Source of the DNA: GCA-020348365 sp964347995
Lineage (GTDB): Archaea; Thermoproteota; Bathyarchaeia; Bathyarchaeales; Bathyarchaeaceae
Direction: 5' to 3'
Length of the DNA: 11,576 bases
NCBI GenBank assembly: GCA_964347995.1
Contig: CAYGBA010000050.1
Location: forward strand, 1 to 11,576
In this document: piece by piece, positions 4,765 through 11,576 of the stretch
Layout: every line of letters begins with the position of its first letter
How positions within the stretch are numbered: the first letter of the stretch is position 1
Translations under genes and position numbers: made by a program
The notes under the pieces: model-generated
Seen by the model: only the letters and a program-made list of their open reading frames with translations
Told to the model about the DNA's origin: nothing
Database searches by the model: none

Positions 4765-6981
4765 ATGTATCAATCAACAATCAAACCGTCTTCTCAGATT
4801 AGCTCATACATTCAGCTACTCAAAAAGTTGCATCCTTGGGGAATCTTAATTGCGATACTCTGTGCGGTCTTCGTTGTGAGATTTGTGGCTTTGAACAGAT
4901 ACACTGCACCGTCGAGCCATGACTACGGTTATCAACTCAGTATTGTCCATGTACTACATGGTAAGGATGTCACAGGCTTCGGCCTAAGAGTCCCGCCACT
5001 CTACTTCTACTTCTTGGACCTTCTTCTGGCGTTCCTTCCTGTTTTTGTAGCTCTGAAAGCCTCAGCCAGCTTTGCCTCAACAATAATTGCGATACCCTTT
5101 TTCTTCATAGTAAGAACGCTTACAAAGAGAGATGATGTTGCTCTCCTACTGACATTGCTCTTCACTATCGCAGAAGGCTATTCAGAGATGATAGCCTGGG
5201 GTGGAATCCCGAACCTATTCGGCATATTCTTCATGCTATGGTCGATCTACTTCACGATTGTTGCAATGGAGAAAGATTCAAAAAAGTTCGCTGCATTTGC
5301 AGGTATTTCGCTGAGCCTTGTTGTAGGAACCCATCACCTCACCTCCTTCTACTATCTTATCGTAATAGGTCTGTTCACGGCCTTGCTATTGGCCTTGCGA
5401 AGAAGGAAGGCGTTCCATACCCTGAAACTCCTATTTCTTGTCTTCTTCATTGGTGCCTTGTTCAGCTTGCCTTACTTGCCCATATATACTAGCGTCTACA
5501 TGTCTAGGGCTCAGACAGTCTTAGGATTCAATTTGTACCAGTGCCTACGGGTGCTCTTTGCTGAAGGCCTGGGAGCGATAGGGTTCATGTTTAAAGGCGC
5601 CTTGGTTGTATGGGCCATAGTCGCAGTGTTGGGCTTCCTAGAGTTATCGAGCAGAAAGCCTAGAAGCGTTGAGTTCTCACCTATTTATGTTTCGAGCTTC
5701 GCAATAGTTTGTTTCGTCTTGATGTTTCTGATCTCCGAGCATCCGACTCGCCCACTCTACTTTCTCTATATTCCCATTCTCCTCGCCTTTAGCATGTTCC
5801 TTTCAAACCAACTAGGACAAATTGGGAAAAGGCCATCACGCGTTAGATTACTCTTCCTAGCGTTTCTTGTTCTTATCTCGTCGTTTCTCGTTCTTTCCTC
5901 CTACTGGAGGCTCACTTCAGCCATTGATTATTATCATGAACTACATGATGAAGCTATAAGAGCACTTGACTGGATAAGAACGAACACTACTCCAGACGCT
6001 GTTTTTGCTGTGTACGACAGTCCTATGAGACCATCTTCAAGGTGGAGTTGGTGGATCGAAGGGTACGCAGAGAGGAAGGCGTTCATGGTGGGCGACTTGA
6101 AATTCTTCATATACGAATCCGAGCGACAACAAGTTGATGCGGCAAACAAGATATTCAGCGGACACCACGTGGTTGATAATGGCTACATAAGGGTTTGCGA
6201 CGCTTTTCCAGCAGTCACCATAAATCCAGAGATATTGGTAAACCTAGGGACCAAATTTCAGAACGTTCTCTTTTTCACCGACTCAAATTTCACATCCGCG
6301 AATGTTCCACGCTACATTGAAAACGGGACTATTCATAGAGATGTCACCAACCAGAAAGCAACTATAACCTATAGCTACATGAAAAACCTTACCAAGCTGC
6401 ATCGAACAGTTGAATTGAATGCTGGCAAACCATATGTGGACGTGATTTACAATGTGACTCTTGCTGACTCTACTCTAGATAAGTTCAGAGTCTGGGTGTG
6501 GAAATCCTTTACAGTGCTTGCCGTTGATGCTCCGTACTTGGAGTATACAGAAGAGGCCACCACTGTTGTGTGGACTCTAAAAGACAATTATGGAGAGCTT
6601 ATTAGCGTTACAGTCACACTTTTTGAGACTAATGGTAACATGAACATTTCCCTTGCTTCACCTTGGCGAAATCTAACGGCAACAAGATCGGCGCCAGCTG
6701 CCATTTTCACGTTTAACGCTAGCAAAAAGAATCTTTACATAAAGATGCGGGTGACAGTTGAGCCTAAGATAACTCCTATAACAACTGCAGTAAGGTATTC
6801 TAACGCATATGAACTAATGGAATTATATGGTATAGATTATATTCTGTTGGACAAAAGGATGTTAAAGAACGCTGATCGATGTGAGGGATGGTGGGGCGAG
6901 TTCGACAAACAACGCTTGGAACAGGTTTTTCGAAATGAAAAAGAAGACAAGGGAACCCTTATTCTTGAAGTATTGCCTTAA
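4765..6981 (+). CDS. GT-C-like multi-pass membrane protein with sequon-rich outer domain
   Basis: A 738-residue protein in two halves. Residues about 25-385 hold roughly ten hydrophobic membrane segments with an early SSHDYGYQ loop, AWGGIPNLFG and GTHHLTSF, a layout like GT-C enzymes that use lipid-linked sugars (PMT, AglB/Stt3, ArnT). The remaining C-terminal half is soluble. It starts with an ALDWIRTNTTPDAVF segment and SSRWSWWIEGYAERKAF, which recalls the WW-containing region after the membrane part of AglB-type proteins. I see no exact WWDYG motif, so I do not call it an oligosaccharyltransferase. Eight N-X-S/T sequons (NTT, NFT, NGT, NLT, NVT, NIS, NLT, NAS) all fall in this half, indicating that it faces outside. 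ATG 4765 is chosen over GTG 4747 because GAGG at 4752-4755 lies 9 nt before it. The archaeosortase gene follows. Sugar transfer is an inference; a non-enzymatic surface role is possible. Confidence 0.72.
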   Translation: MYQSTIKPSSQISSYIQLLKKLHPWGILIAILCAVFVVRFVALNRYTAPSSHDYGYQLSIVHVLHGKDVTGFGLRVPPLYFYFLDLLLAFLPVFVALKASASFASTIIAIPFFFIVRTLTKRDDVALLLTLLFTIAEGYSEMIAWGGIPNLFGIFFMLWSIYFTIVAMEKDSKKFAAFAGISLSLVVGTHHLTSFYYLIVIGLFTALLLALRRRKAFHTLKLLFLVFFIGALFSLPYLPIYTSVYMSRAQTVLGFNLYQCLRVLFAEGLGAIGFMFKGALVVWAIVAVLGFLELSSRKPRSVEFSPIYVSSFAIVCFVLMFLISEHPTRPLYFLYIPILLAFSMFLSNQLGQIGKRPSRVRLLFLAFLVLISSFLVLSSYWRLTSAIDYYHELHDEAIRALDWIRTNTTPDAVFAVYDSPMRPSSRWSWWIEGYAERKAFMVGDLKFFIYESERQQVDAANKIFSGHHVVDNGYIRVCDAFPAVTINPEILVNLGTKFQNVLFFTDSNFTSANVPRYIENGTIHRDVTNQKATITYSYMKNLTKLHRTVELNAGKPYVDVIYNVTLADSTLDKFRVWVWKSFTVLAVDAPYLEYTEEATTVVWTLKDNYGELISVTVTLFETNGNMNISLASPWRNLTATRSAPAAIFTFNASKKNLYIKMRVTVEPKITPITTAVRYSNAYELMELYGIDYILLDKRMLKNADRCEGWWGEFDKQRLEQVFRNEKEDKGTLILEVLP

Positions 6982-7029
6982 ATAGGATCGTTGAAAACAA
7001 AGTGTCGCTTGTGTAGAGGAAAAATAACA

Positions 7030-8124
7030 ATGTTCTTTGCTTCACTGAGGCTTTTCAGGGAAAAGTCAGCCGAATCTTATGAAAGCGTTCACGTTGCCAT
7101 CAAAAATATGAGTTCCTTGCTAAAGAATGTGCTACTTGAACATACCAGACCTCTAATCATCGTCTTTTCTTCTGTTTTGCTTGTTTCTCTACTCTACGTG
7201 TTCAATCCGACAATGTTTGAAGAAGTCTGGAAAGGATATCTCCCCCTTCTAATTTTCCTTTGGCTTGTGTTATTGGAGATAACTCTGAATTGGAACAAAC
7301 TTTTGGAAGAGCCTGGTAGCTCTCTGACTGGGTTCAAAGCAGTATTAATCGCCTTCTTTGGAACGGCCCCATCGATCTACGTCTTGGCGTTTTTTCTATT
7401 TGATCTAGACCAGTTTGTTTTAAATGTGGGAAGCTTCGCGGGATTAAGTGGATGGTTCCTTGAAACTTCGTGGCCTATATCCCTGCAATATCTGGTTTCT
7501 GCAACATTCTTCACCCTTTTGTTGCTTCTTCTTTATAGAAGGGAAGGGCTGAGACGCTTCTCCGTCTCTACATTTTTCATTTGGTCATTTGGAGCCTTCT
7601 ACATAATGGACACCTTCTATCCCTATGGGAAAGTCACAGTGCTCCAGAATATAGTACCGTGGATAGTGGGTGTTGTAACTTTGACCTTAAGCCCAATGGG
7701 CTATCATATAGACTATAACTCTACCAACTATCTTCTTACCGTAGACAAGCCAGGCTCTCATCTCTTCAGGGCTCAAGTTTATTGGCCTTGTGCCGGAGTG
7801 TACAGCCTCTTCATTTATACGTTTGTTATTCTGCTTTTTCTAAAAGGAACCGCCATTTCCCTCAAAGGAAAGGTGATCTATTTCATAGCAGGCGCCGTTG
7901 GCACGTTCTTTGTAAACGCTCTCAGAGTAGCTACGATTTGCAAGCTTGCCGTTGACCAAGGTCCAGAAGCTGGAAGGCTGTTTCACACTTATTATGGAGA
8001 ACTCTTTTTCATAGCTTGGATCATTATCTACCCTATTATCATTCTCGGCAGCCGCAAGTTGTGGATGAAGTTATCGAGCGTGACTTTTCTTCAAGATTCC
8101 TTTAAAGACAAAGAATTTCATTAG
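7030..8124 (+). CDS. Archaeosortase/exosortase-family membrane protease-transpeptidase
   Basis: A polytopic membrane protein of 364 residues. Archaeosortases recognise a C-terminal sorting signal on exported proteins and are thought to cut it and attach the protein to a lipid. The family's Cys-Arg-His triad is visible: Cys254 in WPCAGVYSL, Arg299 in NALRVATI and His319 in FHTYYGELFF (numbered from ATG 7030), each at the edge of a hydrophobic helix. The WPCAG form, rather than the bacterial ACSG, resembles what I recall of thaumarchaeal-type enzymes. About eight hydrophobic segments are seen. ATG 7030 is chosen because GAGG at 7016-7019 lies 10 nt before it; a TTG at 6991 would add 13 residues with a CRLCR pair and has only a weak site. 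It sits about 50 nt after the GT-C-like gene, so the two are probably co-transcribed. No substrate with a sorting tail is seen in this window. Family call firm; subfamily likely. Confidence 0.85.
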   Translation: MFFASLRLFREKSAESYESVHVAIKNMSSLLKNVLLEHTRPLIIVFSSVLLVSLLYVFNPTMFEEVWKGYLPLLIFLWLVLLEITLNWNKLLEEPGSSLTGFKAVLIAFFGTAPSIYVLAFFLFDLDQFVLNVGSFAGLSGWFLETSWPISLQYLVSATFFTLLLLLLYRREGLRRFSVSTFFIWSFGAFYIMDTFYPYGKVTVLQNIVPWIVGVVTLTLSPMGYHIDYNSTNYLLTVDKPGSHLFRAQVYWPCAGVYSLFIYTFVILLFLKGTAISLKGKVIYFIAGAVGTFFVNALRVATICKLAVDQGPEAGRLFHTYYGELFFIAWIIIYPIIILGSRKLWMKLSSVTFLQDSFKDKEFH

Positions 8125-8182
8125 CAGTTCCATATGCAGATGAAGAAACTACAACAGAACTCTTCAGGGCGACAGCCATATT

Positions 8183-8205
8183 TTCCTTAAATATTACATA
8201 ATATT
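8183..8205 (+). promoter_or_regulatory. Promoter region of priS with AATATT inverted/direct repeat
   Basis: TTCCTTAAATATTAC provides a BRE-like and TATA-like pair about 42 nt before GTG 8234, so the leader would be short. AATATT-ACAT-AATATT (8190-8205) lies across it and reads the same as an inverted or direct repeat. It could bind a regulator, or may be simple AT richness. Confidence 0.4.
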
Positions 8206-8233
8206 ATCCAATAACAGTCATAAAACGACTCAA

Positions 8234-9484
8234 GTGAGCGGTCAAAAGATGTCTTCATTTTCTTCACCTTTTGTTCGAGACAAATTCGCTGAGTATTACG
8301 GAAGTGACTCCTTTTTTGTTCATCCTCCCACTTCCATTGAGAAACGTGAGTTTGGCTTTCTCATGTTTAAGACGAGGATTATGCTTCGGCATAAGGCCTT
8401 CAGAAACGCGGATGATCTGAGATCATTTTTGACGAGGATTACTCCCTCAGATGTTTATTATTCAAGCGCTTATTTTGAAAGGCCTGAGAGAGAAATGGAT
8501 GAGAAGGGTTGGTTAGGTGCTGATTTGGTCTTTGACATAGATGCCGATCACATTCCGACTCCCTGTGCTAAGGATCACGATAAATGGGTTTGTGCCAGTT
8601 GCGGAACCACTGGCCGAGGCTTAACACCTAACGAGTGCCATGCCTGTGGAGAACGAGGATTCGATGAGAGAACCTGGCCATGCGAGGTGTGTTTGGAATC
8701 TGCGAAAGCCGAGACGATGAAACTGATAGACATGTTAATGAATGATTTCGGTTTTCCGCCAGAAGAGATCAGCGTTGGCTTCTCTGGACACAGGGGTTAT
8801 CATGTACATGTAGAAAGCGAGGAAATTAGAAGTCTTGATCAGATGGCTCGTAAGGAGATAGTTGACTACCTTCTAGGGATAGGGTTGGAAACCGATTTTC
8901 ATGGACTGGGGGGAATTGGAACCAGAGAACGCGTATTGGCTGGCCCCAGTTTAGAAGACTCAGGGTGGAGCGGAAGAATCGCAAGAGGAACATACGAGTT
9001 TCTCCTCACAGCCACTCCAGAAGAATTGGAAAAAATAGGACTAAAGAAACCCATAGTCAACACCATTGAAAAGCATAAGACAGAGCTTCTCAAAAGCTGG
9101 AAGGAAGCCGGTCCATGGGGAATCGTGAAGGGCATAGGCATGGAAAGTTGGAGAAAGATAGCTGAACACGGGATAATAAAGCAATCATCAAAGATCGACA
9201 CCGTTGTGACTACCGACATCCATCGTTTGATAAGGCTTGGCAACACTTTGCACGGAAAGACTGGTCTGAAGAAGATTGGAGTCGCCATCAAAGAGCTTGA
9301 GGATTTTGATCCGTTCAAGGACGCGGTGGTCTTCAAAGAAGGCACGGTGAAAATTCATGTGTCAGACGCTCCCAAATTCAGAATAGACGACGAAACATAC
9401 GGTCCCTACAAAGAAGAGAAAATCGAACTGCCCACAGCCGCAGCGTTGCTGCTTTTATGTAAGAAAGCCGCAAAGGTGATTTGA
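8234..9484 (+). CDS. priS: DNA primase small (catalytic) subunit PriS
   Basis: PriS makes the RNA/DNA primers at the replication fork, in a dimer with PriL. Catalytic aspartates lie in LVFDIDADH (Asp101, Asp103). GFSGHRGYHVH (residues 182-192) is the nucleotide-binding SGxRGxH motif, and VVTTDIHRLIRLGNTLHGKTG (Asp of TDIH, His340) is the third motif. Most PriS proteins have RLPGSLHGKTG there, so GN for PGS is a variation. Between the aspartates and the SGH motif is a cysteine-rich insert with seven cysteines between Cys111 and Cys153, including VCASCG and ECHACG pairs, enough for a double zinc knuckle. The start is GTG 8234; ATG 8249 is equally possible, as neither has a clear ribosome site and the leader is short. 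The gene overlaps or abuts GINS. Length (416) is slightly above the usual 330-400 because of the zinc insert. Identity is firm. Confidence 0.96.
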   Translation: MSGQKMSSFSSPFVRDKFAEYYGSDSFFVHPPTSIEKREFGFLMFKTRIMLRHKAFRNADDLRSFLTRITPSDVYYSSAYFERPEREMDEKGWLGADLVFDIDADHIPTPCAKDHDKWVCASCGTTGRGLTPNECHACGERGFDERTWPCEVCLESAKAETMKLIDMLMNDFGFPPEEISVGFSGHRGYHVHVESEEIRSLDQMARKEIVDYLLGIGLETDFHGLGGIGTRERVLAGPSLEDSGWSGRIARGTYEFLLTATPEELEKIGLKKPIVNTIEKHKTELLKSWKEAGPWGIVKGIGMESWRKIAEHGIIKQSSKIDTVVTTDIHRLIRLGNTLHGKTGLKKIGVAIKELEDFDPFKDAVVFKEGTVKIHVSDAPKFRIDDETYGPYKEEKIELPTAAALLLLCKKAAKVI

Positions 9485-9489
9485 AAAGC

Positions 9490-10038
9490 ATGTATAACCA
9501 TCTTCACGAGGCATGGAGCAAGGAAAGGGAGAACCCGGAGATTCAGAAGCTTCCGAAAGACTTCTACGCCGAGCTAGCAGATTATGTGAAGACATTGAGG
9601 GAAGAAAGCCGGATGCTGGATGAAAAGACAGTGAAGGGAAAGCTTCTGGAACTTGAGCGCAAAAACGTAGAAAGAATGATTGAAGAGCTCATTCAGTTTC
9701 GCTACAGAAAAGCTGTGAGGAAAGCCATGGCCGGAAAAACAGTGCCCAAAGAGATCCTAACAACGGAAGAGGCAAAACTTCACGGAGAACTCCTCCCGCT
9801 CGCCGAGGCTTACGAAGCATTCATGGAAGACGTTCTTAGAGGGCATTTGTCAAGCATGAAGAGAAAGGAGAAATCGAAACAGATGCTTGTACGCTTCCTT
9901 CAGGAGATTCCGGCCATAGTCGGGTCCGACATGAAGACGTATGGTCCATTCGAATCGGAGGACATAGCAACATTGCCAGTTGAAAACGCAAGAGCCCTCA
10001 TGAAGCAAGGCGTGGTGGCAGAAGTGAAAGCGAAGTGA
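9490..10038 (+). CDS. GINS complex subunit, Gins51-type
   Basis: A subunit of the archaeal GINS complex, which joins MCM and the GAN/RecJ-like protein in the replicative helicase and links to primase. The 182-residue protein has the long helical A domain first (ENPEIQKLPKDFYAELADYV is a typical opening of this family). The small B domain comes last: RFLQEIPAIVGSDMKTYGPF then EDIATLPVENARALMKQGV. A-before-B order is that of Sld5/Psf1-like Gins51; Gins23 has the reverse order. ATG 9490 is chosen, with GGTG at 9475-9478, over the TTG at 9481 that overlaps the priS stop. The 5-nt gap after priS means translational coupling is likely and fits a joint role in primer synthesis at the fork. If only Gins51 exists it would form a homotetramer, as in some archaea; that cannot be judged here. 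Confidence 0.9.
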   Translation: MYNHLHEAWSKERENPEIQKLPKDFYAELADYVKTLREESRMLDEKTVKGKLLELERKNVERMIEELIQFRYRKAVRKAMAGKTVPKEILTTEEAKLHGELLPLAEAYEAFMEDVLRGHLSSMKRKEKSKQMLVRFLQEIPAIVGSDMKTYGPFESEDIATLPVENARALMKQGVVAEVKAK

Positions 10039-10115
10039 CGAGCACTTCTCATAACTACCTGTTGAGAACGTAACGATGATTGACTATTAAACCTCGTTCT
10101 GACAACAAGCCTTTG

Positions 10116-10158
10116 AAACGTCCCTCTTAGGGAGGGGCGGAAAGACAAGGGAGCGTTT
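10116..10158 (+). repeat. Imperfect inverted repeat running into the rpl44e promoter
   Basis: AAACGTCCCT (10116-10125) pairs with AGGGAGCGTTT (10148-10158) except for one bulged G. The 22-nt interior includes GGGAGGGG, and a competing inner hairpin is CCCTC (10122-10126) with GAGGG (10132-10136). The right arm shares its TTT with the TATA-like TTTAAATTT. It could be an operator, a 3' structure of the priS-GINS transcript, or chance. No T-run follows, so it is not a classic terminator. Confidence 0.4.
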
Positions 10159-10164
10159 AAATTT
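10156..10164 (+). promoter_or_regulatory. Likely TATA box for the rpl44e-rps27e-aif2A-nop10 operon
   Basis: TTTAAATTT with purine-rich AAGGGAGCG immediately upstream as a possible B-recognition element. A start site near 10190 would give a leader of about 35-40 nt. A second AT block, CATATAGTAATTAA (10178-10190), is the alternative and would give a very short leader. Confidence 0.45.
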
Positions 10165-10194
10165 GAGACAGAAAACCATATAGTAATTAAGCGG

Positions 10195-10207
10195 GCTATC
10201 CTATAGC
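10195..10207 (+). promoter_or_regulatory. Short palindrome between promoter and rpl44e start
   Basis: GCTAT-CCT-ATAGC, a perfect 5-bp inverted repeat with a 3-nt centre, lies at or just after the expected transcription start. Possible operator or a small leader hairpin; short enough to be chance. Confidence 0.2.
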
Positions 10208-10227
10208 AACCCAAATCAGTGATGGCG

Positions 10228-10503
10228 ATGAGAGCACCCAAAGAGATCAACACCTACTGCCCAAGATGCAAGAAGCATCAGTCTCACACGGTTTCCTTGT
10301 ATAAAAAGGGTAGAGAAAGAACCTTGGCTGAAGGGGCAAGACGTCATAACCGCGAAAAGAAAGGATATGGGGGGCAAAAATACCCACTTCAACGGAGATT
10401 CGCCAAAACAACGAAAAAGCAGACATTAAAGCTAGCCTGTAAGATTTGTGGTTACACACATCACAAGAAGGGAATACGCCTTAAAAAACTAACAATCGAG
10501 TAG
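10228..10503 (+). CDS. rpl44e: Large-subunit ribosomal protein L44e (eL42)
   Basis: A 91-residue zinc-binding protein of the 50S subunit near the E site. Zinc ligands are Cys11 and Cys14 (CPRC) and Cys71 and Cys74 (CKIC), with the basic KKGRERTLAEGARRHNRE and YGGQKYPLQR segments of the family between them. ATG 10228 (MRAPKEINTYC) is chosen over GTG 10219 and ATG 10222 because family members begin M-K/R-x-P-K. No ribosome site is seen, so a short-leader or leaderless message is plausible. First gene of the four-gene translation operon. Confidence 0.95.
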   Translation: MRAPKEINTYCPRCKKHQSHTVSLYKKGRERTLAEGARRHNREKKGYGGQKYPLQRRFAKTTKKQTLKLACKICGYTHHKKGIRLKKLTIE

Positions 10504-10518
10504 GAGTTCAAAGCGAAG

Positions 10519-10716
10519 ATGAGTGAATGGGAGACGCTGGTACCAAAACCTAGAAGCAAGTTCCTTCGAGTAAAATGCCCTGACTGCGGAAACGAGCAGA
10601 TAGTATTCAGTCACGCTACGACGGCGGTTCACTGCAATATTTGCGGTGCCACCTTAGCCGAGCCGTCTGGAGGCAAGGTGACAATAAAGGGCGAAGTAGT
10701 GGCCACGCTTGAGTGA
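10519..10716 (+). CDS. rps27e: Small-subunit ribosomal protein S27e (eS27)
   Basis: A 65-residue zinc-ribbon protein of the 30S subunit. CPDC (Cys20, Cys23) and CNIC (Cys39, Cys42) form the zinc site, around the conserved IVFSHATTAVHC. The ending GGKVTIKGEVV..L is typical. It starts 15 nt after rpl44e, with GGAG at 10503-10506 twelve nt upstream. The order L44e-S27e-aIF2alpha-Nop10 is conserved across archaea. Confidence 0.96.
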   Translation: MSEWETLVPKPRSKFLRVKCPDCGNEQIVFSHATTAVHCNICGATLAEPSGGKVTIKGEVVATLE

Positions 10717-10735
10717 CGAGGAATGATGGGATAGG

Positions 10736-11527
10736 ATGACATCTAAGAAAGTGCAGTGGCCCGAGATAGGCGAGCTTGTTGTCGCAACTGTTGGGAGAAT
10801 AACTGGCTATGGCGCGTATGTTACCCTAGATGAGTACGGTAGGGAAGGCCTTCTACACATATCTGAGATTTCTTCAACATGGGTCAAAAACATCCGGGAC
10901 TTTGTGCGTGAGAAACAGAAGGTCGTTTTGAAGGTTTTACGTGTTAATCCAAGAAAAGACCACGTAGATCTCTCTCTTAGAAGGGTCGGAAAGCGGGAGA
11001 GACGCGAGAAGATTCGATCTTGGAAGAAGGATAGAAGGGCAGAAAGTCTGCTGCGGGACGCCTCTGAAAAACTTGCCATTTCTATAGAAGAGATGGATGA
11101 AAAGGCTGGAGCTTTAATCCAAAAGAAGTTTGGGGGAATCTATAACGGACTGGAAAGAACTGCGAAAGAAGGGGCAACTGTTCTCACGGAGCTAGGAATA
11201 CCTGAAGACATTGCGGCAACTCTTGAGGAAATTGCAAAAGAGAGAATCAGGATATCCGTGGTGAAGATAACGGGATTATTAGAGCTTGAATGCACGAAGG
11301 CTGAAGGAGCAGTGTTCATCCGGGACGCGTTGTTGCGCGCTCAAAATATAAAGAAGTCAAAGGGAACAGAGGTTCGCGTCTACACAGTTTCACCGCCAAA
11401 CTACCGCATAGAAGTTCTAGCCGAGGATTACAAAAAAGCCGAAAAACTTCTCCAGAAGGCTGCGGATACAGTTCTGCAGACTATGACAAAACTCGGAGGA
11501 CAGGGAACTTTCAAGAGGGAGAAGTGA
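10736..11527 (+). CDS. aif2A: Translation initiation factor aIF2, alpha subunit
   Basis: The alpha subunit of the factor that brings initiator tRNA to the small ribosomal subunit; 263 residues is the usual length. An N-terminal S1-type RNA-binding barrel spans about residues 10-85 (GELVVATVGRITGYGAYVTL, EGLLHISEIS, VVLKVLRVNPRKDHVDLSLR). A helical middle domain comes next, followed by a C-terminal alpha/beta domain that binds the gamma subunit (EVRVYTVSPPNYRIEVLAED). The start is ATG 10736, since an ATG pair at 10724 runs straight into a stop. It follows rps27e by 19 nt. The stop TGA shares one base with the ATG of nop10, so translation is probably coupled. Confidence 0.96.
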   Translation: MTSKKVQWPEIGELVVATVGRITGYGAYVTLDEYGREGLLHISEISSTWVKNIRDFVREKQKVVLKVLRVNPRKDHVDLSLRRVGKRERREKIRSWKKDRRAESLLRDASEKLAISIEEMDEKAGALIQKKFGGIYNGLERTAKEGATVLTELGIPEDIAATLEEIAKERIRISVVKITGLLELECTKAEGAVFIRDALLRAQNIKKSKGTEVRVYTVSPPNYRIEVLAEDYKKAEKLLQKAADTVLQTMTKLGGQGTFKREK

Positions 11528-11576
11528 TGGTCTGGCTCCTCAGAAAGTGTGAGAAATGTAAGAGATACACACTAAA
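11527..11576 (+). CDS. nop10: H/ACA ribonucleoprotein subunit Nop10 (N-terminus only)
   Basis: Sixteen codons are present, reading MVWLLRKCEKCKRYTL and then the window edge. The paired cysteines CEKC followed by RYTL are the zinc-ribbon start of Nop10, a core protein of the H/ACA pseudouridylation complex with Cbf5, Gar1 and L7Ae. GGAG at 11518-11521 is 5 nt upstream and the start overlaps the aif2A stop (TGATG). The conserved gene order supports the call despite the short fragment. Confidence 0.9.
   Translation, partial: MVWLLRKCEKCKRYTL

Noticed and set aside
6991..7029. TTG start that adds a CRLCR-containing 13-residue leader to the archaeosortase
   Set aside because: ATG 7030 has a better-placed GAGG, and cysteine pairs are not expected at the start of this family.
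2618..8233. Insertion sequence or integrative element carrying the surface genes
   Set aside because: No transposase, integrase, terminal inverted repeats or target duplications were found at either edge.
10070..10104. Possible box C/D guide RNA (ACGATGATTGA then CTGA)
   Set aside because: The C-box match is imperfect, the spacing to CTGA is too long, and no C' or second D box follows.

Overview
The window is archaeal. It carries PCNA, both primase subunits, a GINS subunit, ribosomal proteins L44e and S27e, aIF2-alpha and the start of Nop10, with TATA-like promoters and Shine-Dalgarno motifs. An archaeosortase with a WPCAG active-site motif and the general protein character suggest a TACK-type lineage (Bathyarchaeia- or Thaumarchaeota-like). 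That placement is an inference; no rRNA or other lineage marker is present.

Layout. (1) Bases 1-553, minus strand: a TatD-linked-type radical SAM protein, cut at its C-terminus by the window edge. (2) 554-825: a spacer with one doubtful 38-codon membrane-type ORF and the pcna promoter. (3) 826-2617, plus strand: pcna and priL. (4) 2635-4573, minus strand: a GT-A (family 2-like) glycosyltransferase, a GT-B (family 4-like) glycosyltransferase, and a 23-codon stub of an NAD-dependent sugar epimerase. (5) 4765-8124, plus strand: a large GT-C-like membrane protein with a sequon-rich outer domain, then an archaeosortase-family protein. (6) 8234-10038: priS and GINS, probably co-transcribed. (7) 10228 to the end: rpl44e, rps27e, aif2A, nop10.

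How it fits together. pcna/primase/GINS together with L44e-S27e-aIF2alpha-Nop10 is a known conserved archaeal neighbourhood that mixes replication and translation genes. Here it is split between priL and priS by about 5.6 kb of cell-surface genes. The epimerase stub lies 17 bp from the end of priL, exactly at the seam, and looks like the scar of a rearrangement.

The most unusual points are these. priL and the GT4 gene both lack any ATG, GTG or TTG ahead of their conserved N-terminal motifs, yet each has a GGAGG exactly 8 nt before a one-mismatch start codon (GTA and TTC). The outer domain of the GT-C-like protein carries eight N-glycosylation sequons and the membrane half carries none. The sampled left third of the window is strongly C-rich over G on the + strand whichever way its genes point, and the sampled right end is G-rich. 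An imperfect inverted repeat runs into the promoter of the ribosomal operon.

No tRNA, rRNA, CRISPR array, insertion sequence or integrase was seen.
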